Positions 43,264 to 58,200 of a stretch of DNA of 64,000 nt are shown piece after piece. Numbering within the stretch: position 1 is the first letter of the stretch; every line of letters starts with the position of its first letter. The translations under genes were made by a program, and so were the position numbers. Under the pieces are notes generated by a model, which saw only the letters and a program-made list of their open reading frames with translations, was not told the DNA's origin and did no database searches. This DNA comes from Pithys albifrons albifrons (Eukaryota; Chordata; Aves; Passeriformes; Thamnophilidae), in contig NC_092474.1 in NCBI RefSeq assembly GCF_047495875.1, positions 11,036,501 to 11,100,500 of the forward strand, in the 5' to 3' direction.

Positions 43264-46200
43264 GTACATCTCTTGGACTGCTGTTTTCTGGGGAATAAGG
43301 AGCATCACTTGTCATCACGCAGAAGGGGCTGAATAGATGTCTCAGTGATGCTGGTACTTTGTATCTGCCCCTCAGTCTGTCAATTCAGTCCTGCACTGCT
43401 GACTGAAACAGCTGGGATGGTTTTATGGAGGAGGTGCCAGATCTGTGGCTGTTGGGTGTTGCCTGAGCCTTTCTGTGGATGGCCAACACTGCAGCTTCCT
43501 GCCTTCTGCCTGTTGTGGGAATGAGGCAGCAAGTAGCTCTCACTGTGGCTTGAGTATTGGGCTCAGGCCAGAGCAGGGAGCTCTGACCTCTGCCTGACAG
43601 GCTCATGTGAGGGTGGAAGCAAAGCTGCTGTGTAGGGGGAAGCACAGCCTTCCTGAGGAGCAGGAGGTGGGGTGTCCAGCTTGGCTTCCTGAGGGTGTGC
43701 TGGGAGCTGTGTACAGGCTGAGATGTGGCTGTAATCTCGTGTTTCTGCTTGTTCAGAGTGCTCTTCTGGATTTCTACTTGAAGACCATCCTTATGAGCAA
43801 GACAAAGCCTCAGAAGCACGTGCTGGTGAGCCACTGCTGGGAGGGGCTGTGTTGCTGTGTGGGGCAGCAGTGGCTGTGGGGCTGAGTGCTCTGTTCCCTT
43901 GCAGGACAGCTGTGCCCCACTGCTCCGCTACATGTCCCACGCAGAGTTCAAGGACTCGGTTTTGCCAACTCTGCAGAAATCCCTGCTACGGAGCCCTGAG
44001 AATGTCATTGAAAGTGAGTCTGTTGCCTCTCTGTGTTGCTCTGTCAATGAGCCTGAGTAGCTGTTCCTAAGACATCTGGAGCTGTTGGGGCAGTGTCTCT
44101 CTTGGTGGTGCTTCTGGTCCCACGAGTGCAGGTGGCAGGATGGTCTGGCATCTGAGGGTTAGGTGTGGAGAAGCAACATTTGTGGTGTGATCCCAAGTGT
44201 CAGGGTATGTGATAGCTACTGTTTGCACCAAGGACAGGATTTCACAGCTGAATGCTAAGAATAATCCTGAATTAATCTCTTCACTGGGCATCAATTTCAG
44301 TAGGTTTTTTTATTCCTACTGCCCTGTCTGCTCTTGATGTGAATTGTGGGGAAGGGTGTATTAAAACATTGAAAGCAGTTACTTAACAAAATGTAATATG
44401 CCATTATCTTTTCCATCTTCAGCAATCTCTTGCTTGCTTGTGTCTGTGAACCTGGATCTCAGCCAGTACGCCCTAGACATTGTGAAAGGACTGGCCAGTA
44501 AGTGCTCTCACTTTTGAAGGGAATGATGAATTCAGACAAGAGCTTTCCTCAACCTTCTGGCTATACCTATATCAGCTTCACTGCTGATGAAGAAGTGGTT
44601 TTATGTGGGAGGGAGAATGATGCTGTAACTTGGAACTGGAATAGTTCACGTGATGGTTCTAGAAGCTGAGTTAAGCCACATGTGAAGATGTGTCTTGCCT
44701 TGCTCATTTCAGGCAGTTTGTCATAAGGAGCTTTTAGCCTGTGCATTATTTTCTAGGTCATCTGAAATCCAACAGTGTGCAGCTGATGGATGAAGCAGTT
44801 GTGGCTTTAAAGAACCTGGCCCGGCAGTGCAGCGATCCTTCGGCCGTGGAGTCTCTGGGCAGACACCTTTTTGCCATCTTAGGGGGTGAGTAAATCGTAG
44901 GATGAGCAGTGGGGTTGAATACAGGTTTGGCAGTGTCCAGGAGTTTCGTGTGTTTGATTTTCTGTTGTCTTTAGCTGCTTGTATGGCAGGGGTGGCTCAG
45001 CCTGGATCAGGGGTAATGGGGCAAACTGTTGTGTTTTGGAGAAGATCCTTGATGTAACACAGCAGTTGTCTGTCAGTCACTCTCACTCATGTGTTTGCTG
45101 TTGGCAGGCTCAGAGGGGAAGCTGACAATTGTTGCTCAGAAGATGAGTGTCCTTTCAGGTGAGGATCCTAGAAGAAAACTGCTTCTCTGGGGAAAGAAAT
45201 TCATCAAAAGGCTGAATGGAAGGGAGCTGTACTTCAGCCTTTAGGCTTCCCTGCCTGTCACTCTGAATTGGCTGTAGTTGAAGCCATAGAGGGTGCTGGA
45301 TACCAGATGCCAGTTCCTGACTTTCTGTTCAAAGAAAGTAATTGCCTGGTAAGCCAGATATTTTATTCAAAGAAGACTTGTATCTTGAGTAAAAGTGAAG
45401 ACTGAGATCCTGCAGTGTTGGTACCTGGTGGAGGTGACATCCAGATGTAGTGACAAGAAAAAAGTGTCTGTGCAAGGATTGAAATATGAAGGGTTGTTCT
45501 TGATTGATTTTAGGTTTTGTGCTGGTATTTTGGGAACTACTGAAAGAATTCTGTCCTTTCAGGGATTGGCAGCCTTAGTCACCATGTGGTTTCTGGACCC
45601 TCCAGCCAAGCTCTGAGTGGAACCATGGCTGAGCTTTTCATCCCTTTCCTGCAACAAGAAGGTGAGACTTCTTGCCTTTGTTCTGGGTTTGCTAAGCTGC
45701 TTTCATCTTGAGCAGGATTTCCATGTGGGCTGTTACTCAGGATAAATCTGGATTCTCGCCTGCTGTGTTATGGAGTCTGTTGCCCTGTTTTGATGAGCAG
45801 CCCCATGGAGACAGTGCTGTGCCTGTTAGGAGAACGTGTGTTCTTTTCCTGCATCCTGGTGCTGTTACCTGCTTTGTGTTTTATGTTCCTGTGCTTTATG
45901 CAGTTGATGAACTGATGTGAGTTCTGTGTTTCTTCGCAGTCCATGAAGGCACGTTGGTTCATGCAGTGTCTGTCCTGGCTCTCTGGTGTGTTCGGTTCAA
46001 CACGGAGGTTCCCAAAAAGCTGGTGGAATGGCTGAAGAAAGCCTTCAGCCTTAAAACCTCGACTTCAGCTGTGAGACACGCCTACCTGCAGTGCATGCTG
46101 GCCTCCTTCAAAGGTAAAACTGGGCACCTTTATTTTTGTCTTACACTTAAATTGTAAGATTTCTAGCTCAGGGACTGTGCTTTTGTGTTGTAGTGCTGTC

Positions 46201-49200
46201 ACTGAAATCTTGGTCTGTGGCTTTGACTCTTGAAAGCTTTAAAAAAATAAATAAAATTACTGTGTTTGAAATGAAGAACTTAAGGAATTATTATCTTTTG
46301 ATGATCCTCTTGAGATTTGCGTGTGTTGGTCCCATCCCCGTTGACTGCAGCAGTTCATCCACAGTTGTTAGACCTCTGGGATTCCTTCACTTCCGAGTGT
46401 TTGGAGGGGAACAGATGGTTGTGGCTTGCCAGGAATTTACTTTCCCTCTCTTAGGGAAATACTAATCTTTGAAGTCAGACTTCCTGTGATTTGAACAAAT
46501 TCCTTTAATGTAACTGAATTAGCATTTTGTTTTGTGTCCCATGAACAGAAACTGGTATTGAGATGGGACTGTTCTGTCTGTGAGGAAAGTATTGAACTGG
46601 TTACCACTGAGCTTTTCACAGTTTGATGATAGTGATTGGCAAATCCCCTGGGAGATTCAGGATCACCTGAGTGTGTGTCTGATTCCTTTCCTTGTCTTAT
46701 GACAGCAGCAGAACTATTGATACCTGGGTTGAAAAGTGAGAAGAGCCACATTGTTTGTAACCTGTCTCTTTTGTCTCCTCAGGTGACACATTATTGCAGG
46801 GAATGGACTTGCTGCCGTTGCTCATCCAGACAGTAGAAAAAGCAGCATCTCAAAGTACTCAGGTTCCCATGGTAACTGAAGGAGTTGCTGCAGCTTTGTT
46901 GATCTGCAGGATGTCTGTAATTGAGGGACAAACTGGTAAGGTCACAAAACATCTGGCAGAATCCAATATAAACAGATTCTGAGGGTTAACACCTCTTGAC
47001 AAGGTGCAGGGGATACTATTCCTTAATCTGTGTATAATTTCTCCATGGAGAATCATTGCTGTTTTGTAAAGCAGAAAAAGATTAATTGCTGTCTCTCATT
47101 CAGTAAAGAATTCTTGTTCTTTCATGGCTTTGCAAATTCCAGCTTCCATTCAGTTAGGGCAATATTCCTCTTTATTCTAACACAAGACATTCACTCAGAC
47201 CTCACACGGTAGGAGGTGACTGATGCATTGAGAGTATTCCTTGCTTGTTATTTGGGTAATGTTTTTGGGAATTGCGAAGAACTGTCTGAGTTCATACATC
47301 TGTCTGTCAGGATGTAAAATGCAGATGTGTTCTATCAAACACACCACTTCCCTCCTTCCCTTCATTTTTAGGAAGGTTTGCCCTGTGAGAGATTAAGGTG
47401 TATCAGAGTTTACATTGTACACATGTAGGTCAGAAAAATGTATTTTTGTCGGCAGGTGATTTTTGGACATATTTATTCTGAATGAGAGACATGAGAGACT
47501 TTAGAACTGAAGACAAGTAAGGCTTAGAAGTAACTTGAGGTATTTCAGGAGACAGAATTCTACAGTATTTTATGTACACTGGTGATTCTGACTTATTTTG
47601 AAACATCCTTGATATACATCTGTTCTTTTCCTGTCAGAGTCTAAGCTGAGTGGTTTTTGGCAGCTGATTCTGGATGAGAAAAAACAAATCTTTACATCTG
47701 AGAAGTTCTTGCAATCTGCATCAGAGGAAGGTAAATTGGCAGTTATTGTATATCCAGTTGCTGTTTAACTCTGTTTCTTAGTACTTACAAGTGCTAATGT
47801 TTTTGTTAGGCCTGTGCTGTGATCCTTGGAGGATGCAGTTTCACATTAAAATGAACAGTGTACTCTTCAGAGGTACACCTAGACCAGTTGTAGTGTAAGC
47901 TTGACAATGAATCAATTGATGAACCTGAGTTATCACACATGGATCATTCCATGTTTGTATATTCTGTAGAAATATTTCCAATACAAAATGTGTCTGAGTG
48001 GTGTTCTCCTTTGTAAGGAAAGAGTTGCAGCCAATCTGAGTGATATGGAAAAGCCTAAAATTTGGAATAAAATAGGAGGAAGTAAAATAAGGCTGGAGAA
48101 GGAAATATGTAGATGAAAATCTTAAGAAACTGGGGGAAGAGTAATAACAGAAATGAATTTGGCTATAAATTGGTGTCTCTATCCTCTGTTTTGATATCTT
48201 GTGTTTAAAGATCAATTTAACAACAATTAATGGAATGTCCCCAACAGAAAACATTGCTGATTACCTACATTGTAAACTGGAATTTTTGAAAAAGCATTAA
48301 TTAATCATTTCTCTGAAATGAATTCTTTATCTTTTGTACAAAGGTGCAACAGGTAAAGTTTTCTAAATGGCAGATACAATTTCTTCTTTGCTTCCTGCAG
48401 TCCCTCTTTCCTGAAGGATGTGTGTATATCCATTCATTTCCCTCCTAAGTGTGATTTGGTAAACGTTATATGGTCCCTTGGGATGTCAGAGCCAAGAACT
48501 AATGCTGAGAGTAAACACTGTTGTGGTTTGTAATTGCTGATTTAGGCAAAGCCTCCCAGCTGTGACATCCTTGGCATGCCCCAGTCAGGATGCCTTGGGT
48601 GTCAGATGTCCCCTGTACTGTGCTTGGTGGGTTATAACCCACGCTGTGCCTCAGGGCTTCTCCTGCTTTCCTGGCATGGTTGAACCTTCCTCACAAACCG
48701 AAGGGCCCAGCTGACACTCAGTCCTCATTCTGTTTCACTGAAGCTGTTTGGGCAGGGCTCAGGAACTAAAGCACTGATGCAGTGAGTGTGTGTTTATCAT
48801 TTGCTTTGCTCTCTCAACTGAAACCAAAATAGGTCACACACAGTGGTCAGGAAAATTGTGCTGGGATCCAGCTAGCAACATTTCTGTGAACTCATGGCTG
48901 TGATCCCAGTCTTGGCACACCTGAGATGGATTTGTCTCTGGCTTCACTGAGGAGATTATGTAGACCCTCAGTTTGGGGAGCTATTTTACTGCATCCTGCT
49001 TGCTGTTTGTTTGTTTTCAGGTAAAAAAAAATCTGCTTCCTTATGAAGTTCCATGCAATTTCAAATATTTGTCTTTTCCCACAGCCATGTGTACGGTGCT
49101 GCAGCTGACAGAGCGCCTGCTCTTGGATCATGCCCAGCGGCTGCCTGAAAGCAAAGTTCAGTACGTAGAGAGAGCACTCGCTGCCCCCAGGCCATGTCTG

Positions 49201-52200
49201 ATCCCAGAGTGGGGCAGTGGGGAGGGTGGGCATGGGCCCTGGCACTGAGTGTGGAGCTCTTGGTGCTTTTGTGTGCGGTTGTTTGCAGAGCTTCCTCCCT
49301 GGCTAAACCTGAGTGCTCTCTGTTTTCAGGCAGTATCACCGTGCCCTTGTTGCCGTCCTGCTGAGTCGGACCTGGCACGTTCGGAGACAGGCCCACCAAA
49401 CAGTTAAGAAGCTCCTGTCCTCTCTGGGGGGTTACAAGCTGGCCTATGGGCTCTTGGAGGAGCTCAAAGTGGTTCTCAGTTCTCATAAGGTGAGTAGCCA
49501 AGAAGCCTGGTCTCTGCCCAGTCACCTCCCTGCCATGCATTTGCTGTTAGCTTTGACCTAAAGCCTGATGTGAAGATGATTCAGCTCCAGATGATCTCCT
49601 AGAATGCCATTTGTTACTGGATTACTGCACATTGCAGTATCAGTGTCTGTGGTGTGCCTAGTCTGCCCTACATATCCGAAAAAGACATACTACTCAAAAT
49701 TATTTGTGGAGAAAGCTGTAGATTTCCATGTCCTTCTGGTATTTGAGGCAAATTTAATCCCTGCTGGATGGAAGACTAAGGGTCTCATTCCTTTCTCTAT
49801 AGCCTGGTTCTTTGGCCCTGGCTTATGGCTCAGGCTGCCTGTTTAAGACAAATATAATATAAATACTGTAGTAGCAACTATTATAAAAAATAAGAGTGCT
49901 GTATTATTGGGCTTGCTCCTAGGGCAGCACCAAGTTAGGTTGTGTAATAGATTAAGTTGCACTAATTAGGTAGCAAGACTGGGACTCGATAAATAATCTT
50001 TCCATGTAACAGATACAGCCTGAACAAAGTATTTTTGAAAAGATACTGGGTAAAATTAGACTGCAGAAGTTGGGCATACTGTTCCCAGCCAGCTGGCTCA
50101 ACCTTTTCCAAAGTCTTCTTTGCCAGAAGTGATCATTTCAGTTTTATTTTACCCCATCTTGCCAAACTGACTATAGTCCTCTATGCCTAATCTTTCTGTC
50201 ACTGTCATCTCTGTGCTCCAGTTTTGCTGGGATCCTTTATTCCTTTCCTTTGAGAACTTCAGGTGTTTGTCACTGACAGGACAGTGACTGTTGGCATTCA
50301 GTGTGGTGTTACTGTGGGAAATGTGCTTGGGGCTCAGGAAGGTTTGTTGTTGTCCATGAAGGTTCTGCCTCAGGAGGTCCTAGTGATGGAGTCGGGAGAG
50401 CTGTCGGAGCTGGGAAGGACGTACATTCCCCCCCGAGTGCTTCTCGAGGCGCTCTGTGTCATCTCAAGCGTGGCAGGGCTTGATGTGGATTCCTTTGAGC
50501 CAGAGAAGCTGGCCCTGGAGATGCTGCTGCTGAGCCATCATCCATCTGTAGGTAAGTGCAGGGATAAGACCCTCATGGCCAGTGTGTGGGGTTTTATTGT
50601 GCCTTTTTGTTTCACTGTATCAGCAACCTGCTTTGTGTTGATTTTTCTCATTTATTCTTCTTTCCAGTGGCAGTGCAGCCTGGACTTTGGCCAGCCCTCC
50701 TCATCAAGATGAAGATAGATCCCAAAGACTTCATTACCAAACACCTGAACGACATCTTACCCAGGATCACTGCCTATGCTCCGGAGAATCAGGTGGTCAA
50801 TTCCTGCTTTCCTTGTGTTAGTTTTGGGAGATACCTTGGAACAGGAGAGTTTTCTGGAGGAGTTCAGTACTGACTGGTCTGTAAGGAAGGAAATCTGTCT
50901 AAAAGGTGTGGAAAAGGCAGGTCCAAAGAGAAGTCTGTGGAGAAAAGGAGCTGGGATTTAAGGGGGAAAGAATGTACCAGCAACTGAGTAGAATTTTAGA
51001 TAAGATTCAAGTACCCACTGAACAAGGAATTGGGGATTGGAACATAATGGGGGCTGGCTCAGTAGGGTATACTTCCTGGAGACAATTTTAAGGAATACTG
51101 ATTGTGTTTTTTCCCTCATTCCCTGACAGTCATCTATGAATGCAGTGGGCTCTCTCTCTCTGCTTTCACCTGGTAGAGTGCTCCCACAGCTCATCAGCAC
51201 TATCTCAGCATCCCTGGAGAATCCAGCTCTGTGCCAGGTCACTCGAGAGGAATTTGCCATCATGAAGACACCCGAGGGAGAACTGTATGACAAATCTATA
51301 ATACAGAGGTAAGGCTTTAATTTCTTGTCTCTGTGCACCTGGGGATTGATCATTGCTGGCATCTTGCCAGTGGGTGATGCTCTTACTGGACAGGAGTTCC
51401 TGGATTTTGTGCCTGGATCAGTGCTGATTCTTTCCAATACTTTTCCTTCTAAGCGCTCAACAGGATAGTATGAAGAAGGCTAACATGAAGAGGGAGAACA
51501 AAGCTTATTCCTTCAAGGAACAAATCATTGAGCTGGAACTGAAGGAGGTGAGCTGATGGGAACAGAAAAAAACAGGCTCATACCAAGTAATTTGTGAGCA
51601 ACTTAAATGTGGGAGAACTTACATTATGCTGCTAGTGGGACATCGAAGTGTTGTTAACTCACTGATATCCAGTTTGTCTTTACTCAAGAGGGGTACACTT
51701 GGAAACATATTTTGGTACTTTTTAAAAAGTAAACTGCAAAAAACCTCAATGTGTCCAACTTTCTTCTTCACCTATTTGAAGAGCTGGTGTTAATAACTGT
51801 AGCTTAAGAATGCCCATGGCTCTCTACTGCAGGAGATAAAGAAGAAGAAAGGAATAAAGGATGAGGTGCAGCTGACAAGCAAGCAGAAGGAGCTGATGCA
51901 TGCACAGCTGGAAAGGGAGGCTCAGATAAGAAAACGGCTGAAGGAGGTGAGTTTTTATTGTTTTTTTTGCCACCTCTGCAGCTACCATGACTCAAGTAAT
52001 TTTGATAAACGGAAAATGGTGTAGCATAGAGAATATTTGGTAATCACTTCTTCTTTTATCAGAAGTTAGATTTAACAACCCATTTTTTTCCTGATGGAGT
52101 TTTTTTATGGTTACCTTTTGATTTGTCTTACAGCTCGATCATGAGCTGGAAACAGCTCTGGGACTCCTGGACACTGTTATAAAGAAAAAGCCTCCTGGTC

Positions 52201-55200
52201 TCACTCAGTACATCCCTGGTCTCATCAGTTCCTTCTTGCCACTTTTTCGATCTCCTTTGGCTGCTCCAAGGATTAAGAAACTCTTCCTTTCCTTAGCTTC
52301 CTGTGTCATGCCTGCTCGACTGAAAACCTTTGGTTAGTATGTGCAGTTGCTATTTAAGGGCAAGGTGCATTATTTTTTTGGCGGGGCAGTGAAAATTCTT
52401 GCTCTTACAAGTAAGATCACAACCATTTCAATACCATAGAAAGCCAAGAGGAAAAACTACCTGCAACAGTGCTGGGGGAGATGACTGTGATTTCCCAGAG
52501 ATATTACTTCTGGATAGGACTGGGACCAAAGACAAGGAGTGGTCTGGTCACTGTGACCAGCTGTGAGAAGCTGTTGGTCGCTGTGGGACCATCTGCCCTC
52601 TGCAGAGTTTGAAGGGTGTGAGTGTAACTCACATTGGAGGAGAGCTGTTCCCTGCCAGCCCTGGGGCTGGGCTTCCCCTCTGGGCCTCCCTGCAACCTGG
52701 GCTGTTGCCCTGGGTTTAATTGTAATTCTTGGGTCTGTGCTCCTGGAGATTTTCCTCTTGAGAAATGTTTGGGTTTAGTCCTCTCATGGGTTTATTCTTT
52801 CATTCCAGGTATTTTAGTGAGCCACGTGACCTTGCGCCTGATGAAGCCAGAATGTGAGTTGGATGAGTCCTGGTGCCAGGAGGAGCTGCCCACGGCTCTG
52901 AGCAGAGTTGTCAGCTTGCTGCACGCCCACACCATTCCCAGCCGGACCGGCAAGGGGGAGCCAGGTGAGGATGCTGGGTATGGTACATCCTGCTGACACT
53001 GCCCTCCCCTCCAATAGCTGTAAACTGGTTGAGTTTTCAAAGTTTGTGTAATACTTTTGTGAGACTTCATTTTTTTTTTAATTGGATAACTCTTCATAGA
53101 TGTGATAAACCTTAAGGGTTCTTTTTTGTGCTGGTAGTAGTAGAAGTGATGTTACAACTGTAATAAGTGTAGAAAGGAAATAACAGTATTTTTTCTTAAA
53201 ATGGTTCATACAGAAATAATAGCAGTGAAATTAAGGCTCATCTTTGCCAAGGACAGCTCCTACCTTTCAACACCACTTAGCATGAGGGATTCAGTGAGAC
53301 TAAGCGGAAAGACAAAATAATTGCTTGTTATCTGTGATCTGAGCAGTGAAGTGCCTGTGGCCTCTACTTGTTTGCTGTGTAGTGCTGCAATTCATGAATA
53401 TTTTATTCTGGCATGGCTGTAGAAGGAGCAGTTCTTTCCACTCTGTAACATGAAAGCAACTACCAATATTTTTACAGTGAAAGAATATAATCCGAGCTAA
53501 AATAAACCCTTTTTTCTTAATTTTTTTCTTTTATCCATGAAGATAGTTTTAATCCAGATCACTTCCAGAATCCACTTCACAGTGGGGTGCAGAGGTATGA
53601 CTGTGGCACTTGTCATTGTCACAGCTGAGCAGTGGCAGCTGACCATGTTGAACAGCACTTCAGTGCTTAATATCTCAGTGATAATTCAGTGCTTCTACTG
53701 TGCAATTTTTTGCCATAGTAAGTTCATTAACATTTAAATCAATTTTTCAGGCTTATTTCCAGAAAACAATGGAAGTATTTTCAATCCTCAAGATTTCTTA
53801 CAGTGCTTAATTAAATTAATATCCAATTCTTATTTTCCACTCCTGCAAAACAGAAAGGGAGTAGTTTCCATAGCACTTTGTTGGACAAGTCATGGTATAT
53901 TCCCAATTGATTTTTCCTCATTTTCAAAGTTCTTTGGTATGTAGTTGTGTGGTAGGATTTAGTAGTGGTTAATTTCTTAGGCTGACCTAAGAGAGACCCT
54001 ACCTGCTTGTAATGTGGATGATTAAATTTATCATTCATTGCTGAAAAGCCAAGATACATTTTGTAATCTGCTTCATGTTGGTCAGTACCAGCTACTGTAT
54101 AAACAGAACATTTATCTTCTCTGAAAAAGCTTTCTGTCTCCTGCTACATGTAAAGGGATAGTGGTGGAAGTGTAGAAATGTCTGGCCAATAATTAAAAAA
54201 GAAACAAGTGTAAAAGCAAACATCCTGAGCAAACAGAGAGAAAAAATCCCACATCAGAAATGGAGGGGGTTTACTGAATGTTAAATAGGAGCTCACAGTG
54301 TGTTTGGGATTTAATATTTCTCCCTTGAACTACTTTTGCAGTATCTGTGCCCTACATAAGCTGACTAATACTGCAGTATTGTATCTGCAGTGCTCTTCAT
54401 CTGCATCTTGGAAATTTAAACTTGGGCTTTCTCTGTCAGCACAGATAGGATGTAGAAATAAAACCAGACATCTGATATGTGAATTTTAACTGTACTAACT
54501 GAAGGACTGGAAGGAGCATTTGTTATATCCTATAACCAAGGCCCTGTAAGAAGGAAGGAGCAAAATCTTTAACAATAGGAAACCAAACCCTTTAATTTTT
54601 CAAGGAGAGGAGGGGAGTTGAGACTTGCACTAGAATTAGAAGGACCTCATTCTCAAGGATCCAGCTGAAGACTGGAATGACAGGGTAGCTGGTTTGGTAG
54701 GAAGTGTTTAAAGGAAATATACCCTTGCTTTGGGCCAAATAATCTTTAGAAGTGACTAAAATAAGATATTTTATTTCAGCTTTGGTTGTGTAATGGATCT
54801 GATTTTATGTCTCATCCCCTGCTGCCTGCAACTATTTCCAGGATAGACAAAACCTCAATTTTGCCTGTCTATTTTAATCCATTGAATTGTTTTTATTTCA
54901 TTTACAGAGTGTATTTTTGCACTCTTGAGGTACTGGAAGTAATTTGGAATCATAATGTGACTTCAATGGAAGCCAGGCAGAATAGCAGAATCATTTAGGA
55001 TGGAAAAGATCTCTAAGAACATCAAGTCCTACCCTTAAGCCAGCACTGAAATGCCAGAAGTCACTGATGGAGCAGGGCCATGGCAGTACCTGGGGTCACT
55101 CAGCATGTTTGTGCATGAGGCTGAAGCTTGGCCATACCCATTATGGGCTACCCAGGGGTACATTTTGTACCAGTCAGTGTTACAGACAAAGCCAGGGGGG

Positions 55201-58200
55201 ATCAGCTCTGCTCACAGGGTTGTTTTTGCTTTGCACAGGTGCTGCTCCATTATCAGCTCCAGCATTTTCCTTAGTCTTTCCTCTCCTGAAGACGGTTATG
55301 ACTGAGACACCTCATGACAGCGAAGACAAGGAGGAGTTCCTGGTCAAGATTCTGCAGATCCTTACGGTCCATGCTCAGCTGAGATCATCAGGAAATGGCC
55401 AGGCCTTGCTGGTGGATGAGGTGAGAGCTGTGGGGATCCAGCAGTTGTTCAGATCAGCCTTGGGATAAAACAGCTGATTTGTAAACTGAACAAAGCAGAT
55501 TAATTCTACAAGTTAAAGTTAACAATGTAAGATTGTTTCATGTCGCAGGTTTTGGTACCTGTCCAGCCCCAGGTTTTGGTTGTGATTTTATAAAAAATGC
55601 CATATACAAGCAAGGTACTTAGGAGGCACAAGACATAAGACTTTTCATCTTCCCTCCACCTTTTCTCCCCTCAATCTTTTAGAATGGCCCAGAGTTGCTG
55701 CCCCGGAGGGACATGCTGGTTCTGCTGACCAGGGTGATAGGAACGGGTTCTCCACGGTTACAGGTGAGTCCTCAGCTTTATAACCCCAGGATTCTCCCTG
55801 AGTTCCATCAGCATCTAAATGAGGGAAATGCACTCAACTAGTTTAAGTCTCTGAAGCTGGTGGGTGATACATTCCCAATTTTCTCCTGTGTTTATGGTAT
55901 TCTTGGAATAAAATGTCTGCATTTTTTTCCCTGTGGGTTTTATTGCACCAAACATATTCTTCAGTCTTCCACAGGTCACATTTGTCCTTCTGTAAGGCCT
56001 TGCTCTGCTGAAGAAGTTCAGCAGTGGCTCCTCTGAGGATTTGCCCTAAGGGATGAGATGGCAGAAAGGTCAATAATAAAAAGCAAAGAGTAGGACTGAA
56101 CTTGTCTTGGTTTTGTCACTGTTCTTTGGGAATTTCTCCTCCTGTGATAGCACTCAGCCCCTGCACTGCTCTTGCTTTGGCAGCAGTCCAAGCCATAGTG
56201 GAATCTCTCATGCTGCCTCGTGGCATTTCAGGTTTTGGCTTCGGAGGCGCTGACCGCGCTGTGTGCGAGCAGCAGTGGGGGGGATGGCTGTGCCTACGCC
56301 GAGCAGGAGGAGATCGATGTGCTCCTGCAGGCCCTGCAGTCTCCCTGCATGAATGTCCGGGATGCAGCTCTCAGGGTAGGTGGGAATCATTAAGGGGCAC
56401 ACCAAATTCCTTAACTTTTTGGGAGGTGAATGTTCTCTAACACTGATGAAGGGAGGCTTCAGCTGTGATGCCAGTCTTCGGGCAGCAGGAGGTGGCAGTC
56501 TGAACTGTAATGCTCCAAGTCATGCTCTTGCTACTGGATTTATCTGGAAAAGGGGTACTCTGGGTTTATCCATACCTTTGTTTTCTTAGAACAGGTGTAA
56601 TAACACCTTAACACCTTGTATTTACAGTTGCATAGAGCTTAGTCTTAAAGAGAGAAGCTCAAAAAATTGCTGTGTCTATATTAGGCCCTGTTATTGGAAA
56701 ACCTCAGGCTTAGTCACTTCTGAGAACATAGAAGGAAAAAACCCAAGGGTGGGTGGTTTTCTTTGCCATGAAACAAATTCCAACTTCTCACCTGAGCTGT
56801 CTTGTCTCTTCTTAAAAGCAGAAAGATAGTCACCAGGGCCTCTCTGCAAGGTGCTTATGGAGCACTGTTCTTGAGTTTGACCAGCTCACCTATTAGCAAT
56901 AGGAGGTCCTTGACCAGCATGGGCAGTGTAAGGCACAACCAAACATCAATTTTGACCCTTCCCACCACTGAGAGCTTGACTTGGCAAAGGTTTTAAGTGT
57001 TTTAAAGCATCTGTTTCTAAAAATCAGATCCTTGCACTGATTCTCCTGTGCACTAATTCAGGGACTGATGGAGCTACAAATGGTTCTGCCAACCCCGGAC
57101 AGTGATGAGAAGAATGGACTGAACCTGCTGCGACGCCTCTGGGTGGTAAAGTTTGATGTTGAAGATGAGATTCAGAAGCTGGCAGAGAGGTGAGAGCTGT
57201 TTTTGGCTGGTTGGGATGTAAGGGGCCTCTCCTGTGCTCACCTCGAGGAGCTGCACTGCGGGGCTTTGCCCCTGCAGCTGGAGGGCAGCTCTGGGTCACC
57301 TCAGTGTCACATGTAGCAGTGGCTTCTCTTGCTGAAGGGTGACCCGCCACCTCTCTGTGTGCCCTGCAGGCTGTGGGAGTCCATGGGGCTGGAGCTGCAG
57401 CCTGACCTCTGTTCTCTGCTGATCAAAGATGTCATCTACCACGAAGAGGCAGTGAGGCAAGCAGGGGCTGAGGCCCTTTCCAGGGCTGTAGCTCAGTACC
57501 GAAAGCAAGCAGCAGAGGTCATGAGCAAACTCACAGAGATTTACCAAGAGAAGCTCTATGTAAGTACTCTTGTCCTAAGAGGTTGTCAGGCACCAGTTTG
57601 TGCTTTGCTTTACATTTTTTGTTAGTTGCTTTTCCTTTTGCCTCTCTTGAGGATGTGCACTGAACCCACTGTTGGTGTGTTTGCCACAGACTTTAGTTCT
57701 TGAAACTCATCAGCCAGTGATGGCACCGCTGTCCAGATGGAGGGTGTGCCTGAGGTGATACAGGAAGGCTGGGGTAGGGCAGGGTCAGTTTAAGTCATTT
57801 GGGGCCTGTGCTTGTTCTCATTTTTTTACCCTGCTTTTCTGCTACTGGTACCATCCCTCTGTGCAGTGTTAGCAAAGGGCCTTGCAGGTGTGGCTGCAAA
57901 GTGTCCATCCTCAGCACGCCTGTCCCTGGAAAAGGCATTCTGATGAAATTTTTTCTCCTTCCAGAGACCACCTCCAGTTTTGGATGCTTTGGGACGAGTG
58001 ATATCTGAATCACCGCCTGACCAGTGGGAAGCAAGGTACAGTCATCTTCAGATTGATCTCATCACTTCCTGTGCCTCCAAATGAGATTTTTTTCATTTTT
58101 ATTTAGAAGTACAAATTGTTTGCAGTTGTACTGACTTGCTGGTTTCATGTGTTCTTCTGGTAGAGAATATTTGGCTGCCTCAAGCAGGCTGGGCAGGCAG